A stretch of DNA of 64,000 nucleotides from a bacterium (GTDB lineage Bacteria > B130-G9). The position numbers and the translations under genes were made by a program. The notes beneath the pieces were generated by a model. It worked only from the letters and a program-made list of their open reading frames with translations. It had not been told where the DNA came from and made no database searches. The stretch is from positions 1 to 64,000 of the forward strand of contig DATLAJ010000114.1 in NCBI GenBank assembly GCA_035527515.1, read 5' to 3'. Below, one piece after another: positions 52,101-60,061 of the stretch. Every line of letters starts with the position of its first letter. The first letter of the stretch is position 1.

Positions 52101-55100
52101 CATCTGCGCCCCACCCTGAGTAATTCCCCTTAAATGTGCAGTTATCAATTACTGTGCTAAAACCACCAAAACTGCCACAGTATATCCCACCAGCTTTGCC
52201 CCAGCCCACATTGTTGCCAATAATCAGGTTGTTCTCAATAATCGGATTGGCTGCATTGATCCCCGCTCCCTGAGATTGTACCCTGTTGCCACGTATGATG
52301 TTAGCTTCGATAACGATTCTGCTCTCTGCTCCTATAGACGAGATGCCTCCCCCGAATTGAGCATGATTATTCTCAATCACATTGTTTCTGACCTCAGTGG
52401 CGCTATACCTACAGTATATCCCCCCACCGGAACTGAATGACGTCTCACTTGCACCGTTTTCCGTTATTATATTGTCTAGTATTTTGAGATCGCTGTTGCA
52501 GGAATATATGCCGCCGCCGCCGTTTTCTTCATGTTCATAGTCCCAATGACTCCCTGTGCCTCCCGTAATGGTCAATCGTTCAATTGTTGCGCCGGTCACA
52601 TTGATACAGTAGAATATATGTCTGGAGTACATCTCTCCGTCGAGAATAGTATTTTCCGCACTATCGCCGACGACGGACACCCAGCTCTTCATGTTGAGTG
52701 GGAAGATCTCGCCGTTGGTCGAGGCAGCGTAGGAGCCGGCCGCGACGTGGATCGTGATCGGATCCGCCTCGGCTCCCCCATAGCGAAGGCTGCGGTTTAT
52801 CGTCTTCCAGGGGGAGCCTTCGGACCCGTCATAAGAGTCGTCACCCAGCTGGCCATCGACGTAATAGTGGGAGCCGACCGCCTCGTAGATCTGAAACGGG
52901 CACTGGTCAACGGAGAGGATGCCTAAGGAGCCTGTGCCCGCGCGGGAGACCGCGGTGAGGAACGTATAGCTGCCAGGTGCAGCCTCGGCTGGGATAACTA
53001 GTTCGAAGACCATCTCAGGCCCTGCGGCGAAGCCAGAAGGCAGGATCAGATCGGAATACCAGGGCCAGATGCCAACTCCGAAACCGTCTTGGGTGAGCGA
53101 GACCATCGAACCGTCCGGCAGCACGATTGCGGCGAAGATGTCCACCACAACATCCGCGCCTCGGTTCTCAACGCTCATAAAGCCCTGCAAGACATCACCC
53201 GCCGCGAACTCGTCCGCGTTCAGCGAGCAGAACACCTCCGCCTCAATTGGCACGCCTGGAATCGGATAGTGGTAGCCCATATCGACAGTCCCGCTGTCGG
53301 GCGTCCCGTCAGCTTGCGTCGTCCTATCGGATACGCCCGCCTCCTCCGCCGATTGGCTGCCGGCATCGATGCAGGGGCTGTTGGGGTGCAGGTAGTAGTC
53401 GCCGAACGGGCCGGGAACGAACATCGGGTCATCCGAGATGTTGCCCTCGCCGGTCCAGTTCCTAATGCAGGAATACGTAATAGTGGCGTCACAGGAGTAC
53501 ATCTCGTGGCCTGGAGTCGCGTTGTCGGCCCAAATAATGCAGTTGCTGATCGTCCCATTGCACCGATAGAGCCCGGCGCCAAAGTCGGCGCGGTTGCCGG
53601 TAATGGTACAGTTGAGGACCGTGGCCTTGCAGACAAACAAGGCTCCGCCGTCCCCTTCTGCCGAGTTGTTTGAGATGATGCAATCCTCGATCAGACCATG
53701 GCAACGTGCAAGCCCGCCTCCGCCAACATCGGTGTCCGCCCCGGCATAGGTCCAGTTGTCATCAATCGTGCAGCCCGCGATCCTGCCGCTGCATTGATAG
53801 AATCCGCCCCCATCGAACAAGGCGCCGTTGCCGATTATCTCGCAGGATATGATCTCACCGTGACAACCCGCTAGCCCTCCGCCGTCGTGCCCGGTGTTAA
53901 TGAAGACGCTGCAGCGTTGTATGATGCCCTGGCAGCCGTAAAGACCTCCACCGTACTCGCCGGCGCAGTTATTGCTGATCGCGCACTCTGTGATAAGGCC
54001 GTCGCACGCTGCGATACCGGCGCCGCATTCAGCGGAATTAGATTCTATCGCGCAATTGAGAATCGAGGCCTTCGCGTGATGCGTCCACTTGGAGGCGCCC
54101 CATACTCCTCCCCCATATTCGCTCCAACCGTTGGTAATCGTCATTCCAGCGAGCTGGCAAGTCTCATCCTCTGTGCCATCGAATGCGACAACTGGCCCCA
54201 GTTCTTGTCCATCGATGATCGTAGCGGATACGATGTCGGAATCGCTAGGGTCCGTTGATCTCAGCGTCACATTTCGTCCTCCGAACTGGATGTTCTCATA
54301 ATACGTCCCCGGGTGGACGATGACAGTATCGCCATCACGGGCGGCGTCGATGGCTTTCTGGATGCTCTTGAAATCTCCGGACCCGTTTTCCTTGACCTCG
54401 TATGTGATCGGCCTGTCGCTGTGGCATATGAACGAGGTCTGAGAGAGATCGGTGAGCATAGCGCTTGAATCCATCGAGCCGTGCTCATAAACCGCCGAAT
54501 AAACCGTATAGTTGCCTTCAAGGGCTGTGTCACTCAATTCGTAGCCGAACGTATCGACAAAAGCACTCTCCGGCCCAAGGGATACGTCGGCAATCCAGGG
54601 GGTCATATCAGCAGATAGCGATGGGATGAAAAACAGTTGTCCGCCGGGAACTTCGATCGCCGCATAGACGTCAACCTGCCGCTCAGTGTCCGAGCTTCCC
54701 GCGTGGATCGATAGCTTGGCGGTCTCGCCAGTTCCGTAGGTCTGCCTGTCGGCTTCTACATAGACGTAGCAGCCGACAGGGTACTCATAGGCCCCCATGT
54801 CAACAATCCGGTTGGCTATTCTCGGACCACCCTCAACGTCCCTGAGGCCTGCGACATAAGAATTACTTCCCGTGTCAATGCACGGCGAATAAGCGGAAAG
54901 ATGGTAATCGCCGTCAACAGCATCGACGAACAGCGAGTCGTCGGAGATGTTGCCCGCGCCCGAAGCCTCCCAATGGCCAATGCAGCTGTTGAACGATGTG
55001 AACGATGAGTCATCTGGGTAAACATCGGGGCCTTCAGGGGCCCAGTTACCCCAGACGATGCTGTTGAATATCTTCCCGCTAAACTCGTAAATCCCCCCTC

Positions 55101-55833
55101 CTTCCTCGGCCAAGTTGCCAGCTATGGTGCAGTTCCTGATTGTGGGCGATCTCTCGTAACTCCAAATCGCACCCCCCTCTGGCGCGGAGTTATCGCAGAT
55201 GAGGCAGTTGGCAAATAGGCCATCGCAGGCGCGAATCGCACCACCATACGCGCCGATATTGCCGGAGATGACGCAACGAACGATCTCACCCCGACAATCA
55301 TAGAGGGCCCCACCGCCTGATGCCTGATTCCCGGCAATCCAGCAGCCCTTGATTCGACCGTCGCAGCCACAAAACCCGCCACCCGAACTTGCAGTGTTGC
55401 CGTAGATGATACAATTGTAGATCGAAGCCATTGAATGGGGTCCATCCTCCAATCCGCCGAATATCCCACCGCCATTGGTCGCTGAGCCGTTTGTCATCGT
55501 AAAACCCGAAAGCAAACACGCCTCGTCCTCCGCGCCCGAGAACTCGACCACTGAGCCGAGCTGCCGACCGTCGATGATCGTCGCCTCAACTACGTCCCAA
55601 TCCTCAGAATCCATCGATCTCAGGACGATATTCTTGCCCTTGAACCCCACGTTCTCATAGTAGGTGCCCGGGTGGACGATGATGGTGTCGCCATCCACGG
55701 CGGCATCGATCGCGTTCTGAATAACCGTGAAGTCGCCCGTGCCGTCCTGATTGACGTGATACTCGGCCGCAAGTGTGGGATAAGCAAGAAGGAGAGATAA
55801 GCAAAGCACAGTGATTTGAATAAGTGCTTTCAT
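49183..55833 (-). CDS. Giant secreted multi-beta-helix protein (2216 residues)
   Basis: Signal peptide (LCLSLLLAYPTLAA). Domain order: helix 1 (24-352, EYHVNQDGTGDFTVIQNAID); LPDG-type module A1 (355-470); helix 2 (477-860); module A2 (863-983); helix 3 (987-1348); two PKD-like domains (1353-1443 and 1445-1536, each with a GHGTDxDG core); helix 4 (1540-2090, with NTITDN, GGGIYC, SSPTI coils); module A3 (2093-2213). Each helix ends in a DPMF...YLHPNSPCIDAG choice-of-anchor Q-like closure. No catalytic site recognised. The gene has AGGAG before its ATG and lies 35 bp after a second helix gene. Probably a surface adhesin, matrix or polysaccharide-binding protein. Confidence 0.88.
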   Translation of the reverse strand: MKALIQITVLCLSLLLAYPTLAAEYHVNQDGTGDFTVIQNAIDAAVDGDTIIVHPGTYYENVGFKGKNIVLRSMDSEDWDVVEATIIDGRQLGSVVEFSGAEDEACLLSGFTMTNGSATNGGGIFGGLEDGPHSMASIYNCIIYGNTASSGGGFCGCDGRIKGCWIAGNQASGGGALYDCRGEIVRCVISGNIGAYGGAIRACDGLFANCLICDNSAPEGGAIWSYERSPTIRNCTIAGNLAEEGGGIYEFSGKIFNSIVWGNWAPEGPDVYPDDSSFTSFNSCIGHWEASGAGNISDDSLFVDAVDGDYHLSAYSPCIDTGSNSYVAGLRDVEGGPRIANRIVDMGAYEYPVGCYVYVEADRQTYGTGETAKLSIHAGSSDTERQVDVYAAIEVPGGQLFFIPSLSADMTPWIADVSLGPESAFVDTFGYELSDTALEGNYTVYSAVYEHGSMDSSAMLTDLSQTSFICHSDRPITYEVKENGSGDFKSIQKAIDAARDGDTVIVHPGTYYENIQFGGRNVTLRSTDPSDSDIVSATIIDGQELGPVVAFDGTEDETCQLAGMTITNGWSEYGGGVWGASKWTHHAKASILNCAIESNSAECGAGIAACDGLITECAISNNCAGEYGGGLYGCQGIIQRCSVFINTGHDGGGLAGCHGEIISCEIIGNGALFDGGGFYQCSGRIAGCTIDDNWTYAGADTDVGGGGLARCHGLIEDCIISNNSAEGDGGALFVCKATVLNCTITGNRADFGAGLYRCNGTISNCIIWADNATPGHEMYSCDATITYSCIRNWTGEGNISDDPMFVPGPFGDYYLHPNSPCIDAGSQSAEEAGVSDRTTQADGTPDSGTVDMGYHYPIPGVPIEAEVFCSLNADEFAAGDVLQGFMSVENRGADVVVDIFAAIVLPDGSMVSLTQDGFGVGIWPWYSDLILPSGFAAGPEMVFELVIPAEAAPGSYTFLTAVSRAGTGSLGILSVDQCPFQIYEAVGSHYYVDGQLGDDSYDGSEGSPWKTINRSLRYGGAEADPITIHVAAGSYAASTNGEIFPLNMKSWVSVVGDSAENTILDGEMYSRHIFYCINVTGATIERLTITGGTGSHWDYEHEENGGGGIYSCNSDLKILDNIITENGASETSFSSGGGIYCRYSATEVRNNVIENNHAQFGGGISSIGAESRIVIEANIIRGNRVQSQGAGINAANPIIENNLIIGNNVGWGKAGGIYCGSFGGFSTVIDNCTFKGNYSGWGADAIENEDGRIDVRDCIFIGQTNHNIGTPTYCCVWQGYGLYSGEGNIECDPMFTTGPFGDYYLDPESPCIDAGSMSAEEAGLSDRTTQDDCTPDTGTVDMGYHYPIPAGERPIAHIDSILPNPATQHMDTIRFVGHGTDTDGAVQRHEWSSDLEGILSTNNRFSYPASWLELGSHIISYKVRDNLGVWSEAATEKLVIEAQFPRPVAYIDSISPNPAIYGRDTIEFRGHGTDKDGGIEAYQWSSNLDGVLSSEKSFQKPAAGLSLGTQTISLRVQDDDSQWSEPATERLVIWAEGTQHLYVNGQACDDLGDGSLNAPFKTISCALGLAVVSQTSPAVIHVAAGTYSATTNGEIYPLTMRSLVSISGAGADTTILDGEYSAYHIIRCIDVENVIVEDLTMTGGSAYGESEADQSGGAVYCVNSSLRIQSNIITDNHAVNGGAIYCRDSAPDIISNTISDNASRDYGAGICCVESSPTILYNTISFNDVYGSGGGVYCEGDSSPLIEQNTILNNWAYQFGAGVYCEQSSPIISSNTITYNIVYPPGTDIGGGGGICCKYSSPTIMDNTIANNHGCTFGGGILCDESSPLISGNIISTNDTDAGGIGGGICCENDSSPTIEANTITGNSSWGNGGGIYCEHSSPTIVENEIRSNSVWDDGGGMYLSQSSPTISGNTITDNRADKHGGGIHCALSSPTISNNLIIGNEVYGRFGFDGGGIYCSSHSSPSITNNTIVGNSAAESGAGGGIYSEREGNPTIEACIIWGNDDDLSGCSTSYCCIKDGNEGEGNIYGDPMFVPGPFGDYYLHPNSPCIDGGDRWSHEAGVADRTTQADGTPDTGTVDMGFHYPIPGAPIEAEVFCSLNADEFAAGDLMQAYLEVVNEGPEMTVDAFVGFILPDGSIICLVEEGFGFGLWPWAVDWVLPTGFSFGPEMVFELSVPHVEPGSYIYAAALAESGAIGSNFISVDSVPFTITGTVR
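49195..49557 (-). other. LPDG-type module A3 (C-terminal)
   Basis: Residues 2093-2213 of the giant protein: FVGFILPDGSI, WVLPTGFSFGPEMVFEL, GSYIYAAAL, PFTITG. Very close to A2 in its first 30 residues. Confidence 0.75.
51226..51777 (-). other. Two tandem PKD-like domains in the giant protein
   Basis: Residues 1353-1443 and 1445-1536, each opening IDSI(L/S)PNPA and containing GHGTD(T/K)DG and WS(E)xATExLVI. They act as a spacer between helices 3 and 4. Confidence 0.65.
52885..53247 (-). other. LPDG-type module A2 (internal)
   Basis: Residues 863-983: FAAIVLPDGSM, LILPSGFAAGPEMVFEL, GSYTFLTAV. Confidence 0.75.
54424..54771 (-). other. LPDG-type module A1 (internal, divergent)
   Basis: Residues 355-470: TYGTGETAKLSIHAGS, YAAIEVPGGQLFF, TPWIADVSLGP, NYTVYSAVY. 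PGG replaces PDG. Confidence 0.6.
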
Positions 55834-55868
55834 AGTGAATTGCTCCTATCTCTTAGGTTTGCGTGAAC

Positions 55869-57917
55869 TCAACCGCCACTAATCGTAAACGAACTCACTG
55901 ACGTGCGTAAGAAGGCCTGCTCCCCCGTTTGGGAGACCGCGGCGGCATAAGCGCAGTCTCCTGGGGGAGCATTGCCGGGCACGGTTAGGTCCAGTATCTT
56001 CAGAGGGTCTATGGTGGCGTTGCAGTCAAGAAAGACCGACGTTGCGAAGGGGAAGATGCCGAAATAGGCACCATCCGGCCCAATACAGAGGACGCTCCCG
56101 TCGGGCAGAATCAACCCTATATAAACGTCCACTACGACTTCAGAGCCATGGTTCTCCACGCTCAGGTATGCTTCGAGGTCATCCCCTGGGCCGAATTCGT
56201 TGTCATTAAGGGAGGTCTGGATGGTCACGGCGAAGATGGGATAGTGGTATCCCATATCGACGGTTCCTTTGTCGGCGCCTCCGTCGCTCCGGGTGGTGAG
56301 CTTGTCCAGGCCGAGGTTCTCGGCCGTGTCGCTGCCGGCGTCGATGCAGGGGCTATCCGCATCCTGACCCGCCGTCAGGGAGGACAGATAGTAGTCACCC
56401 AGTGGCCCAGTTGCGAAGACCGGGTCTTGGCTGATGTTGCCAACGCCGCCTTGCGTCCAGTTTTGAATGCAGCTGTAAGATGGCGTGCAACGGTCCGGCC
56501 CCACTTCCCCTGCATCGCCGTTGCCCCAGATAATGCAGTTGGTGATGGCGCCTGTATGGAAGTAAACGCCGCCGCCGTTTTCTGCTGCCGAGTTGTGAGC
56601 TATTGTGCAGTTCTGGACCATCCCCTGGCAATGGCCCAGGCCACCTCCCGCGTTGTAGTCAGCAACATTATTGATTATCAAACAGTTCTTGATCTGTCCG
56701 TCGAAGTCGTATATACCGCCTCCACAACCCATGTCTGCGAAGTTGTCCCTGATGACGCAGTCTTCAAGCGTTCCAGAGCAAGAGTCCAAGCCCGCTCCCA
56801 TCCACGACACGTTACCGGAAATCGTGCAGCCCTTGATAATTCCATGGCAATCGCAAAGGCCGGAGCCAGTGTTGTTGCTTATTGTGCAGTATTCTATGTT
56901 TCCCACCCATACGTGTATCCCGGCACCGTCCGTGCTAGAGAAGTTTCCTGTCCAGTTATCGTCTATAAGGCAGTTTAGAATGTCTCCTTCACAATCATAC
57001 ATCCCCCCTCCTGTAAAAACGGCTGCGTTGCCGGTAATCCGGCTATTGGCGATATTGCCTCTCCATTGGTAAAGACCGCCCCCTGCTCCCTGGATGCCGT
57101 TGTCGCTGATTACACAATTATCGATGCTCCCAGTGCTTTCGGATAGCCCACCCCCGTCTCCGTATTCTGTCCAGTTCGAGAGTATGGAGCACCGGGCGAT
57201 CTCTGCACTGCAATCATGGAGACCTCCACCGTCATGGCTCGCGGAGTTCTGTTTAACTGTGCACGCCACCATGCTGCCCTCGAACCTGAAGAGCCCGCCA
57301 CCGCTGCCATCCGCCGTGTTTCCGATTATGAGGCAGTTTTCAAGGCTGCCACCAAAACACTCGGCGAGACCTCCGCCCCATCCCGCTGTGTTATCCCTGA
57401 TTGTGCAGTTCTCTATTGTCCCGCTGCACCACATCAGGCCGCCGCCTGACGCGCCAACGGCCCCAGCCGCAGTGTTCTGCGTGATCACGCAGCCTGTAAT
57501 CGAGGCTTTCGTATGAGGCGCGTTCCATTTGCGGGCGCCGCAGATTCCACCGCCGTAGCCGTTCTTCCCGTTTGTGATCGTAAAACCCGAAAGCAAACAC
57601 GCCTCGTCCTCCGTGCCGTAAAAGGCAACAACTGGGCCGCTCTGGCCGCCATCGATGATAGTGCTCTCGACGCAGCCTGCGTCTTCAGGATCAACGGAAC
57701 AGAGCACGATATTCTTGCCCTCAAAACGGACGTTCTCGTAGTAGGTCCCCGGGTGGACGATAACGATGTCGCCATCAATTGCGACATCGATCGCGTTCTG
57801 AATGACCGTGAAATCGTCGCTCCCGTCCTGATTGACGTGGTACTCCGCCGCAAGGGCCAGAATGCCGATGCAGTGCAGAATAACGAATACAGCCAGACCT
57901 ATTGCTAGCATTCTCAT
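55869..57917 (-). CDS. Secreted beta-helix protein, paralogue of its neighbour
   Basis: Signal peptide (LAVFVILHCIGILALA), then EYHVNQDGSDDFTVIQNAID and HPGTYYENVRFEGKNIVL, nearly the same as helix 1 of the 2216-residue protein. The coils here are NC/GGGL type (NCLIINN, GGGLGHC) with many cysteines. It closes with DYYLSSLTAG and SPCIDAGSD, and one LPDG-type module (residues 564-681) forms the C-terminus. 682 residues. AGAAGGAG site before ATG. The tandem arrangement and similarity to the downstream gene indicate duplication; both are probably co-transcribed. Confidence 0.87.
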   Translation of the reverse strand: MRMLAIGLAVFVILHCIGILALAAEYHVNQDGSDDFTVIQNAIDVAIDGDIVIVHPGTYYENVRFEGKNIVLCSVDPEDAGCVESTIIDGGQSGPVVAFYGTEDEACLLSGFTITNGKNGYGGGICGARKWNAPHTKASITGCVITQNTAAGAVGASGGGLMWCSGTIENCTIRDNTAGWGGGLAECFGGSLENCLIIGNTADGSGGGLFRFEGSMVACTVKQNSASHDGGGLHDCSAEIARCSILSNWTEYGDGGGLSESTGSIDNCVISDNGIQGAGGGLYQWRGNIANSRITGNAAVFTGGGMYDCEGDILNCLIDDNWTGNFSSTDGAGIHVWVGNIEYCTISNNTGSGLCDCHGIIKGCTISGNVSWMGAGLDSCSGTLEDCVIRDNFADMGCGGGIYDFDGQIKNCLIINNVADYNAGGGLGHCQGMVQNCTIAHNSAAENGGGVYFHTGAITNCIIWGNGDAGEVGPDRCTPSYSCIQNWTQGGVGNISQDPVFATGPLGDYYLSSLTAGQDADSPCIDAGSDTAENLGLDKLTTRSDGGADKGTVDMGYHYPIFAVTIQTSLNDNEFGPGDDLEAYLSVENHGSEVVVDVYIGLILPDGSVLCIGPDGAYFGIFPFATSVFLDCNATIDPLKILDLTVPGNAPPGDCAYAAAVSQTGEQAFLRTSVSSFTISGG
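55875..56228 (-). other. LPDG-type module in the 682-residue beta-helix protein
   Basis: Residues 564-681: FGPGDDLEAYLSVENHGS, YIGLILPDGSVL, CAYAAAVSQTG, SSFTISGG. Confidence 0.75.
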
Positions 57918-58140
57918 GTCCCGATTCTCCTTCTATATTGCTGAGTTCGCCGATCCAACTCCTCTGCCATTAGGTCCATAGATTCTCAAAACCAGCCAGC
58001 TGTTCTATGGGCATACGCCATCTAAAGCCGACGAAACCTAACTTAGCGCACATTTTGACACCAGAAAGATACAAAGAATACAGTAAAACAGAGACCAAAA
58101 CAAGCGCGCCATGTCCAGCGTCCACAGCTGCGACGAGGCT
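57918..58140. other. Intergenic region
   Basis: 223 bp between the beta-helix operon start and the endonuclease IV end, both on the minus strand. It must hold the promoter for the helix genes; I see no clear consensus boxes. Confidence 0.4.
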
Positions 58141-59013
58141 TCAGCGTCCTAGATTCTCTGTGTCTCTGTGTCTCTGTGGTGAGATGAGGGACCGGAAAGT
58201 TCTTAAATTGCATTCGTCGTCGCAGCTGTCGTCAACAGGCGTCTCGAGTATGAACGGCAGGTGGGCAAGTTTGGGGTGATTGACGATATTGCGAAAGCCT
58301 TCCATGCCGATATTGCCCATCCCGATGTGGTAGTGCCGGTCAACATGCGAGCCGAGCGCGACCTTCGTGTCGTTGACGTGGACGACCTTGAGCCGATCGA
58401 TACCGATGAGACGGTCCAGCTCATCCAGCGTAGACTCGAGCCCGTGTGCGGCTACAACGTCATATCCGGCGGCGAACGCGTGCGCCGTGTCGAGGCAGAC
58501 GTATAACCTGTCGGCAGACTTGCAGCGCTCGATGATGCGGGCGAGCTCGGCGACGGTGTGGCCAATAATATGGCCCGAGCCAGCGCTGTTCTCAAGCAGA
58601 AGCGGCGCATCATATTCCTGGCTCAATACCTCGTCGAGACCTCTGGAAACAGTCTTGAGTGCGTCGTCGAGATCGCGGCCGCGGGCGGAGCCGATGTGCG
58701 TGACGACGAACTGTGCACCGAGATGGTCGGCCCTTTCAAGCGAAGTTTTGACCGCACGCCTGGACCGCCACGCGAGTTTCGGGTCGGGGCTTGCCAGATT
58801 GATCAGATACGGCGTGTGGACGACGACAGCCTCGATGCCATAATCCGAGACGAGGCGGCGGAATGTCTGCGCCTCGCCGTCGTCCAAATCCTTAACGCGC
58901 CATCCTTTGGGGTTCTGCGCGAATATCTGAAGCGCGTTACAGCCCAGCTCGTGCGCCCTCTCAACGGCGTTGTAATACTTGCCAGCAACGGAGAAGTGCA
59001 TCCCGACAATCAA
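58141..59013 (-). CDS. nfo: Endonuclease IV (AP endonuclease)
   Basis: Xylose-isomerase-like TIM barrel that cuts DNA 5' to abasic sites with three metal ions. GMHFSVAGKYYNAVERA, CNALQIFAQNPKGW, VVVHTPYLINLASP, LLLENSAGSGHIIG, VCLDTAHAFAAGYD, VVHVNDTKVALGSHVDRH and FILETP show the metal-binding His, Glu and Asp in family order. 290 residues. TTG start with AGGGACC ahead. The last residues (SPQRHRDTENLGR) come from a CACAGAGA-type repeat that also holds the end of the gene, an extension beyond the normal C-terminus. Confidence 0.92.
   Translation of the reverse strand: MIVGMHFSVAGKYYNAVERAHELGCNALQIFAQNPKGWRVKDLDDGEAQTFRRLVSDYGIEAVVVHTPYLINLASPDPKLAWRSRRAVKTSLERADHLGAQFVVTHIGSARGRDLDDALKTVSRGLDEVLSQEYDAPLLLENSAGSGHIIGHTVAELARIIERCKSADRLYVCLDTAHAFAAGYDVVAAHGLESTLDELDRLIGIDRLKVVHVNDTKVALGSHVDRHYHIGMGNIGMEGFRNIVNHPKLAHLPFILETPVDDSCDDECNLRTFRSLISPQRHRDTENLGR
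58154..58181. repeat. CTCTGTGT short repeat at gene end
   Basis: Three near-copies of a 9-bp TCTCTGTGT unit, read on the minus strand as HRDTE at the C-terminus of endonuclease IV. Confidence 0.7.
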
Positions 59014-59118
59014 AGTTCCAGGTCCCTCGCAATCTAAACCATTTGCAATCGATAGCGCTTCTCAATAGTGTATTATGATGCACGTATTATTCGCATCGAC
59101 ATCTTATTAACCCCAGCG

Positions 59119-59136
59119 AAGGAGGCAAGCGCCATT
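59119..59136 (+). promoter_or_regulatory. Shine-Dalgarno pointing to an ATT start codon
   Basis: AAGGAGG at 59119-59125, an 8-nt spacer, then ATT 59134-59136, followed by codons for NRRTFLKLGG, a textbook Tat N-terminus. No ATG, GTG or TTG in this frame is as well placed. Confidence 0.5.
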
Positions 59137-60036
59137 AACAGGAGAACCTTTCTCAAACTGGGCGGGATATCTACGCTGTGCTCGTTATTTGCGCCTCGTT
59201 TAGTGAGACGGGCAGCGGCGCAGAGTGACCAGCCCAACTATTGGGTGGGGAGCAAGTATTTCATTCAGGACACGGTAGAGACGAGCGATCTGCCGGAGCG
59301 CATCTGGGCCAGGATCAACGGCGCATGGCACGTTTATCCCTCGAGGGAGCTGCCGGAGGCGTTTGTGGACTGGAACCTCAGCTCGAGGGTCGGGATGCTC
59401 CAAGACATGCTGAATGGCGTGATGCCCTCTCACTACGACGGCCCTCACAACGCCGCGGTCGCAACCTATTCGCGATTTGGGCGAGGAGACAGCGAGTTTC
59501 AGGTCAACAACGCGTATAAGGGGATGGGCATGGTGCCCAAACCTGACCGTATCGAGGAGGTCATCGACCGGCTGAAGATGACGGAGGGGCACACCTTGAA
59601 TGCGAAGGTGCAGATACTGATCGACAACTACTCAGACGAGACGATATGGGACAGGAGCAAGCAAGGCTCTCTGGAGCTTTACAGCTCGTCGGCCTTTGAG
59701 ACGCACAGCTTCAAGAACCAAATGCGCAACCCCATCTCGACGGTCGCCTTCTTGGATTCCACGTCTTACGAGCTCAGGACGATCACCAGGCTCTTGCACC
59801 ACAACGACCCGACTCTTTCAGAAGACGAACGCAACATGTTAGAATACATAAACGCCGTCCATGCCTACTTCCATGGCGGGTCGACCGATAACATCGTGGC
59901 CGTCTATTACGTCATCGAGGTCTTCGACAACTCCCCTGGCCCATCCCATGCAGGGCACAGAGTTGTTCCGCCGCTAGACAGGTCAAGAGGAGCCTCGCTG
60001 CCTAAAGGCCGGAAGCCTGAGGCGCTCGGCTACTAA
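59134..60036 (+). CDS. Tat-exported protein of unknown function
   Basis: Twin-arginine signal NRRTFLKLGGISTL, ending near RRAAAQ-S. The mature part (about 265 residues) starts NYWVGSKYFIQDTVET and has histidines and acids in YDGPHNAAVATYS, TRLLHHNDP and VHAYFHGGS that could bind metal, but no known family is evident. The open frame starts at GTG 59068 with a poor context; the likely start is ATT 59134, which follows AAGGAGG with 8-nt spacing and gives a canonical Tat leader. The Tat route suggests it folds in the cytoplasm, perhaps with a cofactor. The SUMF1 gene follows after 25 bp. Confidence 0.68.
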   Translation: MNRRTFLKLGGISTLCSLFAPRLVRRAAAQSDQPNYWVGSKYFIQDTVETSDLPERIWARINGAWHVYPSRELPEAFVDWNLSSRVGMLQDMLNGVMPSHYDGPHNAAVATYSRFGRGDSEFQVNNAYKGMGMVPKPDRIEEVIDRLKMTEGHTLNAKVQILIDNYSDETIWDRSKQGSLELYSSSAFETHSFKNQMRNPISTVAFLDSTSYELRTITRLLHHNDPTLSEDERNMLEYINAVHAYFHGGSTDNIVAVYYVIEVFDNSPGPSHAGHRVVPPLDRSRGASLPKGRKPEALGY

Positions 60037-60061
60037 TCCAAAAGATTCTAAGGAGATAGCA

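Noticed and set aside
49183-57917. Many antisense frames of 60-280 codons opposite the beta-helix genes
   Set aside because: They mirror the repetitive composition of the real coding strand and lack ribosome sites or domains.
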